NCBI RefSeq assembly: GCF_022712295.1
Contig: NZ_JALAGT010000073.1
Location: 1-47,020 of the forward strand
Reading direction: 5' to 3'
DNA: 47,020 bases
DNA from: Galactobacter sp.
GTDB taxonomy: Bacteria; Actinomycetota; Actinomycetes; Actinomycetales; Micrococcaceae
Position numbers and translations under genes: made by a program
Part shown: one piece after another, positions 38,783 through 46,047 of the stretch
Layout: each line of letters opens with the position of its first letter
Position numbering within the stretch: the first letter of the stretch is position 1
The notes under the pieces: generated by a model
Databases searched by the model: none
What the model saw: only the letters and a program-made list of their open reading frames with translations
What the model was told of the DNA's origin: nothing

Positions 38783-40425
38783 GACGTCACCTGCGCTCGG
38801 GCCCGCAACATGACCGCTGACTGAACATGCCGAGTCTCAGGTACAGCATCCCCATCAAGATCCGCCAGGGTCCAGGCGATCCGGGTGACCCTGTCCACCC
38901 CACGGCCGGTGAGGGCGTGCACCTCGGCTGCCCGGTGCAGAGTCTGTGCTGCATCGCCTTTGAGCCGGAATCGATCCGAACGCAGCAGGCCCGAGGGCAC
39001 CGTCGCATTGGTGACGTGTGGTCCCTGGCCGCTCCCCCACCGGTCACGCTGCCGCCGCCGGGCCAGCATCACCCGCTGACGCACGGTCGCCGAGTCCTCT
39101 CCTCGTGTTCCGCGGACGATCTCCGCGGTCCGTGCCGCGGGAACCTGCACCAAGAGGTCCATCCGGTCCAGTAGCGGTCCGGACAGCCGTGCCCAGTATC
39201 GTCGGCGGGCCATCGGAGCGCATTCGCAGGCCCTCCCGGGTTTCCCGCACGGGCAGGGATTCGCCGCCATGAGAAGTTGGAAACGCGCCGGATAGCGTGC
39301 ACTCCCTGCCGCCCGCTGCAGCGTCAACACCCCGGATTCAAGCGGTTCCCTCAGCGAGTCCAGCGTCTTGGCACCGAACTCCGGCGCCTCGTCGAGAAAC
39401 AACACTCCGGTGTGCGCCATGGACGCCGCGCCGGGCCTCGGGATGCCCGCACCCCCACCGATGAGGGACGCGGTGGAGGAGGAATGGTGCGGAGCCTCGA
39501 ACGGCGGTCGTGTCAGCAGCCCTGTGACCGGCCGCCTGCCGAGCGAGTACACGCAGGTGGCCTCCACGCTCTCTTCCGGTGTGAGATCCGGCAGAATGCC
39601 CGGCAAACGTTCCGCCAGCATGGTCTTCCCCGCCCCGGGCGGCCCCACCAGCAGCAGGTGGTGCCCGCCTGCCGCGGCCACCTCCAATGCATGTCTGCCC
39701 AATGGCTGCCCGACGACATCGGCCAGGTCCGGTCCCTCCGGAACCACGGCGCGGCCGTCCGCGACACCCGCTGGCGACACAGCGGCTCCCGCATGGGGCG
39801 CTGCGGCGCGAGCAGCCGACGAGGCGGCGCGAGCAGGGGGCGCGGCGCTGGGCGCCGCCGGCTGCTCCGCCGGCAACACGCCGTCGGGCATATCGGCCGC
39901 CCGCTTCACCGTGGCGGGATCCACGCCGAGGTCAATCAGAAGGTCTGCCACGTGCTGGTATCCGGCAACCTCCAGGTCCGGCACCAAACGAGCCTCGGCG
40001 ACGTTGGCTGCAGGGACCACGCAGCGAGTGAAACCCTCATGCCGGGCCGCCAGCAGCGAGGGCAGCATCCCCGGCAGCGGGCGCAGTTGACCGTCCAGGG
40101 ACAGCTCACCCAGGAACACCACGTCCTGCGGCACTCGGATCACGCCGTCGGCCTGCAGGCTGGAGACCAGAATCGCCAGGTCGAACCCGGTCCCCTTCTT
40201 GGGAATACCCGCAGGCACGAGGTTGACCGTCAGCCGCCGCGGACTCAACGCCACCCCACAATTGCGGGCGGCTGAGCGCACGCGGTCCTTGGCCTCCTGC
40301 AGCGAGGCGTCCGGTAGGCCGAGCAGAATCATGCCAGGCAGCCCGCCACCGAGGTCCGCCTGGACGTCCACCCGGTACCCGTTCATCCCCACCAGTGCCA
40401 CGCAGGCGGCGGAGCCCAGGCTCAT
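38779..40425 (-). CDS. comM: YifB/ComM family Mg-chelatase-like AAA+ ATPase
   Basis: A 548-residue protein. The N-terminal ChlI-like domain (GMNGYRVDVQADLGGGLPGM, LPDASLQEAKDRVRSA) is followed by an Ala/Pro-rich linker (about 185-235) that is longer than usual. The AAA+ domain has Walker A GPPGAGKTML, Walker B GVLFLDEAPEF and ANPCPCG, and the C-terminal Mg-chelatase helical domain ends the protein. ComM is a hexameric helicase promoting branch migration during transformation. ATG 40425 is chosen; its ATGA overlaps the yraN stop. Two Cys pairs after ANPCPCG (GRACEC) are typical of the family. Confidence 0.94.
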   Translation of the reverse strand: MSLGSAACVALVGMNGYRVDVQADLGGGLPGMILLGLPDASLQEAKDRVRSAARNCGVALSPRRLTVNLVPAGIPKKGTGFDLAILVSSLQADGVIRVPQDVVFLGELSLDGQLRPLPGMLPSLLAARHEGFTRCVVPAANVAEARLVPDLEVAGYQHVADLLIDLGVDPATVKRAADMPDGVLPAEQPAAPSAAPPARAASSAARAAAPHAGAAVSPAGVADGRAVVPEGPDLADVVGQPLGRHALEVAAAGGHHLLLVGPPGAGKTMLAERLPGILPDLTPEESVEATCVYSLGRRPVTGLLTRPPFEAPHHSSSTASLIGGGAGIPRPGAASMAHTGVLFLDEAPEFGAKTLDSLREPLESGVLTLQRAAGSARYPARFQLLMAANPCPCGKPGRACECAPMARRRYWARLSGPLLDRMDLLVQVPAARTAEIVRGTRGEDSATVRQRVMLARRRQRDRWGSGQGPHVTNATVPSGLLRSDRFRLKGDAAQTLHRAAEVHALTGRGVDRVTRIAWTLADLDGDAVPETRHVQSAVMLRARAQVTS

Positions 40426-40832
40426 GGTGTCACCGCCCGGTACAGATCCACGCTGCACGGAACCGGGTCTCCCGGCGGCCAGATCAGGCTGAGTACGTCC
40501 ACCCTGCGGCGCGTGGTGGGTGGTTCCCCCTGGCTGGTCTCACGTGCGAAGGACAGCGCGAGGCGATGCAGGCGCGCCAGCTTCTCCCCGGTCACGGCTT
40601 CTGCCGGTGCACCGTATCCGACGCCGGAGCGGGTCTTGACCTCCACCGCCACCAGGTCACCCTCGTGGTGGGCCACCACATCCACTTCACCCAGCGAACA
40701 GCGCCAGTTACGAGCCACCACCGTGTAACCGCGCGCGCTGAGCCACCCGACGGCGAACGCTTCGCCTCGTCTGCCGAGTTCTTTCGGGTCGGGCTTGCTG
40801 CGTTCCGGCTTGCCCGTGGTCGTTGTCGTCAT
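40422..40832 (-). CDS. YraN family (UPF0102) nuclease-like protein
   Basis: A 136-residue protein with the endonuclease-like fold: LGRRGEAFAVGWLSARGYTVVARNWRC, then GEVDVVAHHEGDLVAVEVKTRSGVGYG, matching the E-x(n)-D-x(n)-E-x-K (PD-(D/E)XK-like) pattern, and KLARLHRLALSF. The biological substrate is uncertain. ATG 40832 is chosen with GGAGGTGG upstream. It starts a four-gene run to xerC. The 165-base gap upstream (40833-40997) contains no gene that I can see. Confidence 0.9.
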   Translation of the reverse strand: MTTTTTGKPERSKPDPKELGRRGEAFAVGWLSARGYTVVARNWRCSLGEVDVVAHHEGDLVAVEVKTRSGVGYGAPAEAVTGEKLARLHRLALSFARETSQGEPPTTRRRVDVLSLIWPPGDPVPCSVDLYRAVTP

Positions 40833-40997
40833 CGTGGACCACCTCCACGGCCAACCTTGCTCCGGCCACGGCAAGCGCCGTTGCCGGATTCGGGGCATGT
40901 GTGGACAAGTCCTCTACGACACGCCGTCAGTGGCGAAAATCAGCCACCGTCCCTCCCGGAAACCGCTTCCACCATTCCCTCCCAGGGGCCAGCGGGA

Positions 40998-41309
40998 TCA
41001 GTCCGGAAGATCCTTGAGAAGGTCCGATTTGGTGAGTTCCTCCACGTTCACATCCTTGAACGTGATGACGCGCGCGGACTTCACGAACCGCTGCGGCCGA
41101 TAGACATCCCACACCCATGCATCCTGCAGCTGCACATCGAAGTACACCTCGCCGTCGGAGACCTTGGCCTGCACGTCCACCTGGTTGGCCAGGTAGAAAC
41201 GCCGCTCCGTCTCCACGACGTAGCTGAAGAGGTTCACCACGTCCTTGTACTCGCGGTAGAGCTTCAGCTCCATCTCCGTCTCGTAATTCTCGAGATCGTC
41301 AGCACCCAT
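40998..41309 (-). CDS. DUF2469 family protein
   Basis: A 103-residue acidic protein conserved across actinobacteria (compare Rv2901c): DDLENYETEMELKLYREYKDVV, FSYVVETERRFYLANQVDV, VYFDVQLQDAWVWDVYRP. Its function is unknown. ATG 41309 follows GGAGG at good spacing; longer frames extend into rnhB and are shadows. It lies 40 bases after rnhB, as in other actinobacteria. Confidence 0.92.
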   Translation of the reverse strand: MGADDLENYETEMELKLYREYKDVVNLFSYVVETERRFYLANQVDVQAKVSDGEVYFDVQLQDAWVWDVYRPQRFVKSARVITFKDVNVEELTKSDLLKDLPD

Positions 41310-41349
41310 CGGGTCTCCCTCCTTGTCCATCCTCGGAATCAGCCTACGC

Positions 41350-42108
41350 TCAGGCACCCAGGTGCCACGTACGCCGATGGTAAACACCCGCGCCCATGGT
41401 CTGGATCGCTTCCTTGTGTGCCGCGGTTCCGTAGCCCTTGTTCTGTGCCCACCCGAAACCCGGATGGTCCCGATCCAGTGCATCCATGATGGCGTCTCGC
41501 TCCACCTTGGCCAGGACCGAGGCGGCGCCGACTCCTGCGCAGTCCCGATCGGCCTTGACCCGGGTGGTGACGGGCGCGGTGACCTCCGCCAGATCGTCGT
41601 CGGGCGCGTGGGTCAGTGCGTCCAGCAGCTGAGGCGTGAACCAGTCATGGCTGCCATCCAACAGAATGGCCGACGGCGCGGACGGCCTTCCGTTCTCCAC
41701 CGCAGCAGCGCTGGCGTCGCCGGCGGCCGAGGCCGCCAACGCCGCCAACGCCGCGGTCCAGGCCCGGTGCCCCGCCAAGCGCAGGGCAGGCACGATCCCG
41801 TGGGCGTCGATCTCCTCGGCGCTGGCGTGTCCCACCGCGCCGGCCACGACCCAGTCCTCGATGGCTGCGATCAGTGCCTGCCGCGCGTGGGCGGAGAGGT
41901 CCTTGCTGTCTCGGATACCCACCGGTGCGTCGCCCGCGTGGGGGTCGATGATGACCAAGCCGACGCTGACCGGACCGGCCAGCGAGCCGCGCCCCACCTC
42001 GTCCACGCAGGCCAGCAGGGCGCCCGGTGACACGAGGGCTCGCTCCACGCTCAGGTCGGGTTCGTGTCCCCTGCGCGTGGTGGCCTTCGATGTGCCACGC
42101 GGGCTCAC
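41350..42108 (-). CDS. rnhB: Ribonuclease HII
   Basis: A 252-residue RNase HII. The catalytic DEVGRGSLAGPVSVG opens the fold (Asp36, Glu37), with DSKDLSAHAR, LLDGSHDWF and KADRDCAGVGAASVLAKVERD following and the HPGFGWAQNKGYGTAAH C-terminal region intact. It removes ribonucleotides from DNA. An Ala-rich insertion (AALAALAASAAGDASAAAVENG) lengthens the middle. GTG 42108 overlaps the lepB stop as GTGA, the only start consistent with gene packing. Confidence 0.94.
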   Translation of the reverse strand: MSPRGTSKATTRRGHEPDLSVERALVSPGALLACVDEVGRGSLAGPVSVGLVIIDPHAGDAPVGIRDSKDLSAHARQALIAAIEDWVVAGAVGHASAEEIDAHGIVPALRLAGHRAWTAALAALAASAAGDASAAAVENGRPSAPSAILLDGSHDWFTPQLLDALTHAPDDDLAEVTAPVTTRVKADRDCAGVGAASVLAKVERDAIMDALDRDHPGFGWAQNKGYGTAAHKEAIQTMGAGVYHRRTWHLGA

Positions 42109-42908
42109 TCGTCGTCCGTCTCGTTGGAGAAGCGCTGCTGGTCGGGATCGTAGACCTTGGCCTTGCGGTCCTTGACGTCGTCGAAGACCTCCGGAGAATT
42201 GTCGACCTTCCCGAAGCGGCCAATCGGCCATGCGATCAGGGACCCGCGTCCCTCCACCGCGTCCATGTCCACGAATCCACCCTGTTGGTCGGGATGCGCC
42301 CTCGAGTCGGCGCTGTCATCCCGGTGATCGCCCATCACCCAGATCTTGCCCTTGGGGACCACGGCCTTGAACTTCACGTCACTGGGCGCTGACCCGTCGT
42401 GCAGGTACGGCTCGTCGATGGCCACACCGTTGACCTTGATCTTGCCGTCCACGCTGCAACACTCCACCGTGTCTCCCGGCATGCCGATCACCCTCTTCAC
42501 GAGGTGCTGGGTCGAGTCGTCAGCCCGCAGGCCGACGAAGGTCAGCAGGTCTGCCACCGGGCCCGCTGGCGCCGTCTTGGGCTGATCCTCCAACCAACCT
42601 TGTTCATCCTTGAACACCACCACGTCTCCCCGGTGGATCTTCATCACCTCAGGGGCGAGCAGATTCACGAAGACGCGATCGTTGACCTGAAGGGTGTTCT
42701 CCATGGACCCCGAAGGAATCACGTAGGCCCGGAAGAGGAAGGTCTTCACCAGGGTGGAGATGACCAGCGCGGCCACGACCACGATGACGATCTCCTTGAC
42801 CCAGGAACCGAACGTGCTGCGGGGTGCCCCCTTGGACTGGTGGTCGCCGACCGCTTCTCCCTGGTTCTTGGAGGGTTCCGGTTCCGGAGCCACGTTCTCG
42901 GTGTTCAC
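42105..42908 (-). CDS. lepB: Signal peptidase I
   Basis: A 267-residue type I signal peptidase with a 37-residue acidic cytoplasmic N-terminus and one membrane helix (about 38-58). The catalytic YVIPSGSMENTL contains Ser68, HLVKRVIGMPGDTV contains the general base Lys138, and GDHRDDSADSR is box E (His replaces the common Asn, as in some other actinobacteria). It cleaves exported pre-proteins, including the secreted proteins of this window. GTG 42908 is preferred because AGGAG precedes it; ATG 42926 and TTG 42938 lack such a site. rnhB follows with a 4-base overlap. Confidence 0.93.
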   Translation of the reverse strand: MNTENVAPEPEPSKNQGEAVGDHQSKGAPRSTFGSWVKEIVIVVVAALVISTLVKTFLFRAYVIPSGSMENTLQVNDRVFVNLLAPEVMKIHRGDVVVFKDEQGWLEDQPKTAPAGPVADLLTFVGLRADDSTQHLVKRVIGMPGDTVECCSVDGKIKVNGVAIDEPYLHDGSAPSDVKFKAVVPKGKIWVMGDHRDDSADSRAHPDQQGGFVDMDAVEGRGSLIAWPIGRFGKVDNSPEVFDDVKDRKAKVYDPDQQRFSNETDDE

Positions 42909-43000
42909 TCTTCTCCTGGTCTGCATCTGCTGGGCCAACGCCAGCCCGACTTCACCTTACCGGCTCAACCTGGACCCCATTCACAGATTGCGGTGCTGGT

Positions 43001-43066
43001 GCACACGCGTCGGTATGGATCAACCGATCCATACCGACGGGTGTGTCACCGCACCGACGCGTGTGC
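43001..43066. other. Mutually exclusive inverted repeats between rplS and lepB
   Basis: Arm A (43001-43021) pairs with arm B (43026-43046). Within it CGTCGGTATGGATC/GATCCATACCGACG is a perfect 14-bp stem with loop AACC, extended by about five more pairs past one mismatch. The first 14 bases of arm A, GCACACGCGTCGGT, are also perfectly complementary to arm C, ACCGACGCGTGTGC (43053-43066). A can therefore pair with B or C but not both. It may act as a terminator, attenuator or lepB leader structure. Confidence 0.6.
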
Positions 43067-43083
43067 GAGTCCGAAACGCGAAC

Positions 43084-43114
43084 GACGCCGGTCCCTCGAA
43101 CGGGAACCGGCGTC
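43084..43114 (-). terminator. rplS terminator
   Basis: GACGCCGGT (43084-43092) pairs with ACCGGCGTC (43106-43114), extended inward by CCC/GGG with one bulged A. It lies 40 bases downstream of the rplS stop; the minus strand then runs into a partly T-rich GTTCGCGTTT. Confidence 0.75.
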
Positions 43115-43154
43115 GCAAGCTGGCAAGAACCGGAGTCCGGTTCTCGTCATGAGA

Positions 43155-43529
43155 TCAGGCGTTCTTCTTCTTGGCCTCAGCCTGGAAGTCACGCTTCTCG
43201 CGGATCTTGGCGGCCTTACCGTGACGATCGCGCATGTAGTACAGCTTGGCGCGGCGCACGTCACCACGGGTGACGAGCTCGATCTTCTCGATCACGGGAG
43301 AGTGCACCGGGAAGGTACGCTCCACACCCACACCGAAGGACACCTTGCGGACGGTGAAGGTCTCACCGACGCCACGGCCCTGGCGGCCCATGACGAAGCC
43401 CTGGAAGACCTGAACACGGGAGTTCTTGCCTTCGATGATGTTGACGTGGACCTTCACGGTGTCGCCGGGACGGAAGTCCGGGACGTCGTTGCGCAGGCTG
43501 GCTGCGTCGACAGAATCAAGCGTATGCAT
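43155..43529 (-). CDS. rplS: 50S ribosomal protein L19
   Basis: A 124-residue bL19 of normal length: PDFRPGDTVKVHVNIIEGKNSRVQVFQG, RTFPVHSPVIEKIELVTRGDVRRAKLYYMRD, lysine-rich end. It lies at the 30S-50S interface. The ATG at 43529 is preceded by GGAGAGA. It is separated from trmD by 203 bases containing its own extended -10 promoter and a leader of about 160 bases, and is followed by a terminator. Confidence 0.98.
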   Translation of the reverse strand: MHTLDSVDAASLRNDVPDFRPGDTVKVHVNIIEGKNSRVQVFQGFVMGRQGRGVGETFTVRKVSFGVGVERTFPVHSPVIEKIELVTRGDVRRAKLYYMRDRHGKAAKIREKRDFQAEAKKKNA

Positions 43530-43696
43530 GTTCTCTCCATATGGTCTTCAGGCCGCAGGTCCTTGGACCGTTTTTACGTCGGAACGGAAACTTGTCCGTC
43601 CCATACCACGTTCCGAGCCACGATTGTGGTCTCGGACCCGACCGTTGTGACACGCGACCCCTGCGGCGGGCGCGCACCCGGTGGGCACAGCTCACT

Positions 43697-43702
43697 ATTC
43701 TG
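43697..43702 (-). promoter_or_regulatory. rplS promoter, extended -10 (TGGCAGAAT)
   Basis: On the minus strand, TG-G-CAGAAT has the TGn extension. The rpsP promoter (TGGCATAAT at 45964) differs by a single base. RNA would start near 43690, leaving a leader of about 160 bases before rplS. Confidence 0.5.
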
Positions 43703-43732
43703 CCACAACCAGCGATGGTGAGGGCAGAGTCA

Positions 43733-44509
43733 TCAACGGTGAGGCTGGTCTCCATCCAACTGCCAACCGAGGCTGCCGAGAGTCGCTACGTCCTTCTTGT
43801 CGAGAGCCGCTACCGACAGCGCCTCGATCAGGTCGGGGCGGCGCTCACTGGTGCGCTCCAACTGCCATTGCCTACGGGTTGCGTCCACCTTGCCATGGTC
43901 CCCGGAAAGCAGCACGGGCGGCACCTCGTAGCCCTCCCACTCGGAAGGCTTGGTGTAGATGGGGTACTCCAGCAGTCCGTCCGAGTGGGATTCCTCAACG
44001 AGCGAGTCCGGGTTGCCCACCATTCCAGGGATCAGCCTGCCTACGGCCTCGATGATCGCCAGAGTCGCGACCTCTCCTCCGTTGAGGACGTAGTCCCCCA
44101 ATGAGAAGGGACGCACGTCGAAACGCTCCGAAGCCCAGAGCATCACGCGTTCGTCGATTCCTTCGTAGCGGCCGCACGCGAAGACCAGATGCTCCTCGCC
44201 GCTCCAGGCCTGCGCTGTTGCCTGTGTGAAGACGGAACCTGCCGGCGAGGGCACCAGCAGCACCGGGCGCTGCACCGGAGACGCCTCGAGCACGGCACTC
44301 AGCGCTTCGGACCACGGTTGTGCACGCATGACCATGCCTGCTCCGCCGCCGTAGGGGGTGTCGTCCACAGTGCGGTGACGGTCGTGGGTGTAATCCCTGA
44401 GGTCGTGGACGTGGAAGTCCAGCAGTCCCTTGTCCTGGGCCTTGCCCAGGAGGGACAGTTCCAGGACGGAGAAGTACTCGGGGAAGATCGTGACGACGTC
44501 GACGCGCAT
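43733..44509 (-). CDS. trmD: tRNA (guanine37-N1)-methyltransferase
   Basis: A 258-residue SPOUT methyltransferase. It begins MRVDVVTIFPEYF, the canonical TrmD start. The AdoMet trefoil-knot region contains VFACGRYEGIDERV and SLGDYVLNGGEVATLAIIEA; RQWQLERTSERRPDLI is in the C-terminal tRNA-binding domain. It methylates G37 next to the anticodon and prevents frameshifting. ATG 44509 starts one base after the rimM stop (TGA-C-ATG); an in-frame GTG at 44521 is possible but lies in rimM. Confidence 0.96.
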   Translation of the reverse strand: MRVDVVTIFPEYFSVLELSLLGKAQDKGLLDFHVHDLRDYTHDRHRTVDDTPYGGGAGMVMRAQPWSEALSAVLEASPVQRPVLLVPSPAGSVFTQATAQAWSGEEHLVFACGRYEGIDERVMLWASERFDVRPFSLGDYVLNGGEVATLAIIEAVGRLIPGMVGNPDSLVEESHSDGLLEYPIYTKPSEWEGYEVPPVLLSGDHGKVDATRRQWQLERTSERRPDLIEALSVAALDKKDVATLGSLGWQLDGDQPHR

Positions 44510-44510
44510 G

Positions 44511-45032
44511 TCAGTTCTCACCCGCCAGATCGAGCAGTCCCGGCGGAGGGGTCAAGGTCACCGTGCCGGCGTCCTCGTCGATGGTCGGCACGATCTGCTC
44601 CACGAAGGGGACCATCGCCTCCGTCCCGGAAGTCAGGCGGATCACCAAGAGATCCTGCGCCGCTCCAGTGACCAGCTCGGTCACCTCACCGACCTGGGTG
44701 CCGTCCACGACCGCTTTCATGCCCACCAGATCGTGTTCGTACCAGCCCTCGTCGTCGCCCTCTTCCTCTTCGAGGTCCGACGGGTCGAAGAACAGCTGGG
44801 TGCCGCGCAGTTCCTCGGCGCGGTTGCGATCCGGCACTTCCTCGAAACCGAGCACCAGGATGCGCTTGTTCCAGCGCGCGGAGGCAACGGTCAACGGGCC
44901 GTTGGCCTCGGGTTCGGTGCTCAGCACCTCGCCCGGTGCAAAGCGGGCCTCCGGGTCATCGGTGAAGACCTGAACGGTCACCTCCCCACGAATGCCGTGG
45001 GGTTTGCCGATGCGTGCCACATGCAAGTGCAC
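44511..45032 (-). CDS. rimM: Ribosome maturation factor RimM
   Basis: A 173-residue RimM. The N-terminal barrel has VARIGKPHGIRGEVTVQVFTDDPEARF and the C-terminal PRC-barrel has YEHDLVGMKAVVDGTQVGEVTELV and AMVPFVEQIVPTIDEDAGTVTL. It binds uS19 and helps mature the 30S head. GTG 45032 follows AGGAGGAGCGAC. An acidic insert EEEEGDDEG links the two domains. The next gene, trmD, starts one base after its stop. Confidence 0.95.
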   Translation of the reverse strand: MHLHVARIGKPHGIRGEVTVQVFTDDPEARFAPGEVLSTEPEANGPLTVASARWNKRILVLGFEEVPDRNRAEELRGTQLFFDPSDLEEEEGDDEGWYEHDLVGMKAVVDGTQVGEVTELVTGAAQDLLVIRLTSGTEAMVPFVEQIVPTIDEDAGTVTLTPPPGLLDLAGEN

Positions 45033-45091
45033 GTCGCTCCTCCTGAGGTGATGCTTGCAAGGATGTTCTTGGAAAAGTGTGAAGACAGCGC

Positions 45092-45150
45092 GACGGCCCC
45101 ACCCGATCCGTCTCGCTCAATCGGCGAGAAGTGGAAGAAGTGGGGCCGTC
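45092..45150 (-). other. Two-tier hairpin in the khpA-rimM gap
   Basis: GACGGCCCCAC (45092-45102) pairs with GTGGGGCCGTC (45140-45150). The 37-base loop contains a second stem, TCTCGC (45111-45116) with GCGAGA (45124-45129). It occupies most of the 131-base gap and ends 60 bases before the rimM start. It may act as a partial terminator or processing site within the operon. Confidence 0.6.
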
Positions 45151-45163
45151 CACGTGGGAGGCG

Positions 45164-45406
45164 TCAGCGCCTGCGGTCGGTATCGACCACGTCGACGCGT
45201 ACGTCGGGGCCTCCGGGGAGGGATCCGACCACGGTGCGCAGTGCATTCGCCGTGCGACCGCTACGTCCGATCACCCGTCCGAGGTCCTCAGGATGCACTC
45301 TCACTTCGAGGACGACGCCCCGGCGACCGCTCTTGCGGCGCACGTCGACGTCATCCGGGTGATCAACGATCCCCCGTACGAGGTGGTCCAGCGCGTCCTC
45401 GAGCAT
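45164..45406 (-). CDS. khpA: KH-domain RNA-binding protein KhpA
   Basis: An 80-residue single KH domain. The nucleic-acid-binding loop is G47-R-S-G50 in RVIGRSGRTANALRTVV, preceded by VVLEVRVHPEDLG. KhpA binds RNA, often as a heterodimer with KhpB, and affects cell division and envelope genes in Gram-positive bacteria. ATG 45406 starts one base after the rpsP stop (TGA-C-ATG), the same junction as rimM-trmD. Confidence 0.94.
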   Translation of the reverse strand: MLEDALDHLVRGIVDHPDDVDVRRKSGRRGVVLEVRVHPEDLGRVIGRSGRTANALRTVVGSLPGGPDVRVDVVDTDRRR

Positions 45407-45407
45407 G

Positions 45408-45824
45408 TCACACGGCCTCGGCGGCCTCGGCGGCGGGCTCTTCGGCCTCTGCGGCCTCCTCCGACTTCTTGGGGGTCACTGCCTCGGGGAGGATGACGGA
45501 ACCCTTGGTGGGAGCAACGAACTCTGGCTTGGGCTCGGCAACCTTCAGGGTGCCTTCCTGGCCCTCGATGCCCTTGAACTTCTGCCAGTCACCGGTGATC
45601 TTCAGGATCGCGAGAACCTGTTCGGTGGGCTGAGCGCCAACGCTGAGCCAGTACTGTGCACGCTCGGAGTCAACCTTGATGTAGGAAGGGTGCTCGGTGG
45701 GACGGTACAGACCGATCTCCTCGATAGCACGGCCATCGCGCTTGGTGCGCGAGTCCATGATCACGATGCGGTAGTGCGGGGCGCGCATCTTGCCGAAGCG
45801 CTTGAGACGAATCTTGACGGCCAC
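45408..45824 (-). CDS. rpsP: 30S ribosomal protein S16
   Basis: A 138-residue bS16. The conserved core VKIRLKRFGKMRAPHYRIVIMDSRTKRDGRAIEEIGLYRP occupies the first 45 residues (quoted here by its ends: it runs VKIRLKRFG to EEIGLYRP). A C-terminal extension of about 50 residues is Glu/Ala-rich, as in many high-GC Gram-positives. GTG 45824 is the conserved start, with AAAGAGAG upstream; the longer frame to 45917 overlaps the leader. It heads the rpsP-khpA-rimM-trmD operon. Confidence 0.97.
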   Translation of the reverse strand: MAVKIRLKRFGKMRAPHYRIVIMDSRTKRDGRAIEEIGLYRPTEHPSYIKVDSERAQYWLSVGAQPTEQVLAILKITGDWQKFKGIEGQEGTLKVAEPKPEFVAPTKGSVILPEAVTPKKSEEAAEAEEPAAEAAEAV

Positions 45825-45963
45825 TTGGGTGGTCTCTCTTTCTGATTGGGGCGGGGTTCCACCGAGCGCACCCGTGGGGAACGGGGCAGGGCGGAGCCTC
45901 CTATTTGTTCGGCACACGCATCAAGGGATCAGAGGGTCCTTGAAACGAACCGAGTACCGTCCC

Positions 45964-45969
45964 ATTATG
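45964..45969 (-). promoter_or_regulatory. rpsP promoter, extended -10 (TGGCATAAT)
   Basis: On the minus strand, TG-G-CATAAT is an extended -10 matching the rplS promoter. RNA would start near 45957, giving a leader of about 130 bases. The 223-base gap 45825-46047 has no gene. Confidence 0.55.
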
Positions 45970-46047
45970 CCAGAGGTACCCGCTTCCGCGCACCGTGGAT
46001 ACGCACCGCGTGGCGCGTCGCTCGTCACATCGACGGGTGCGGCAGGG

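Noticed and set aside
39277..40275. A 332-codon plus-strand frame opposite comM.
   Set aside because: Arg/Gln-rich antisense shadow of a gene with intact AAA+ motifs.
42399..43721. A 440-codon plus-strand frame across lepB and rplS.
   Set aside because: Runs antisense to two conserved genes and through their hairpin-rich gap; no family similarity.
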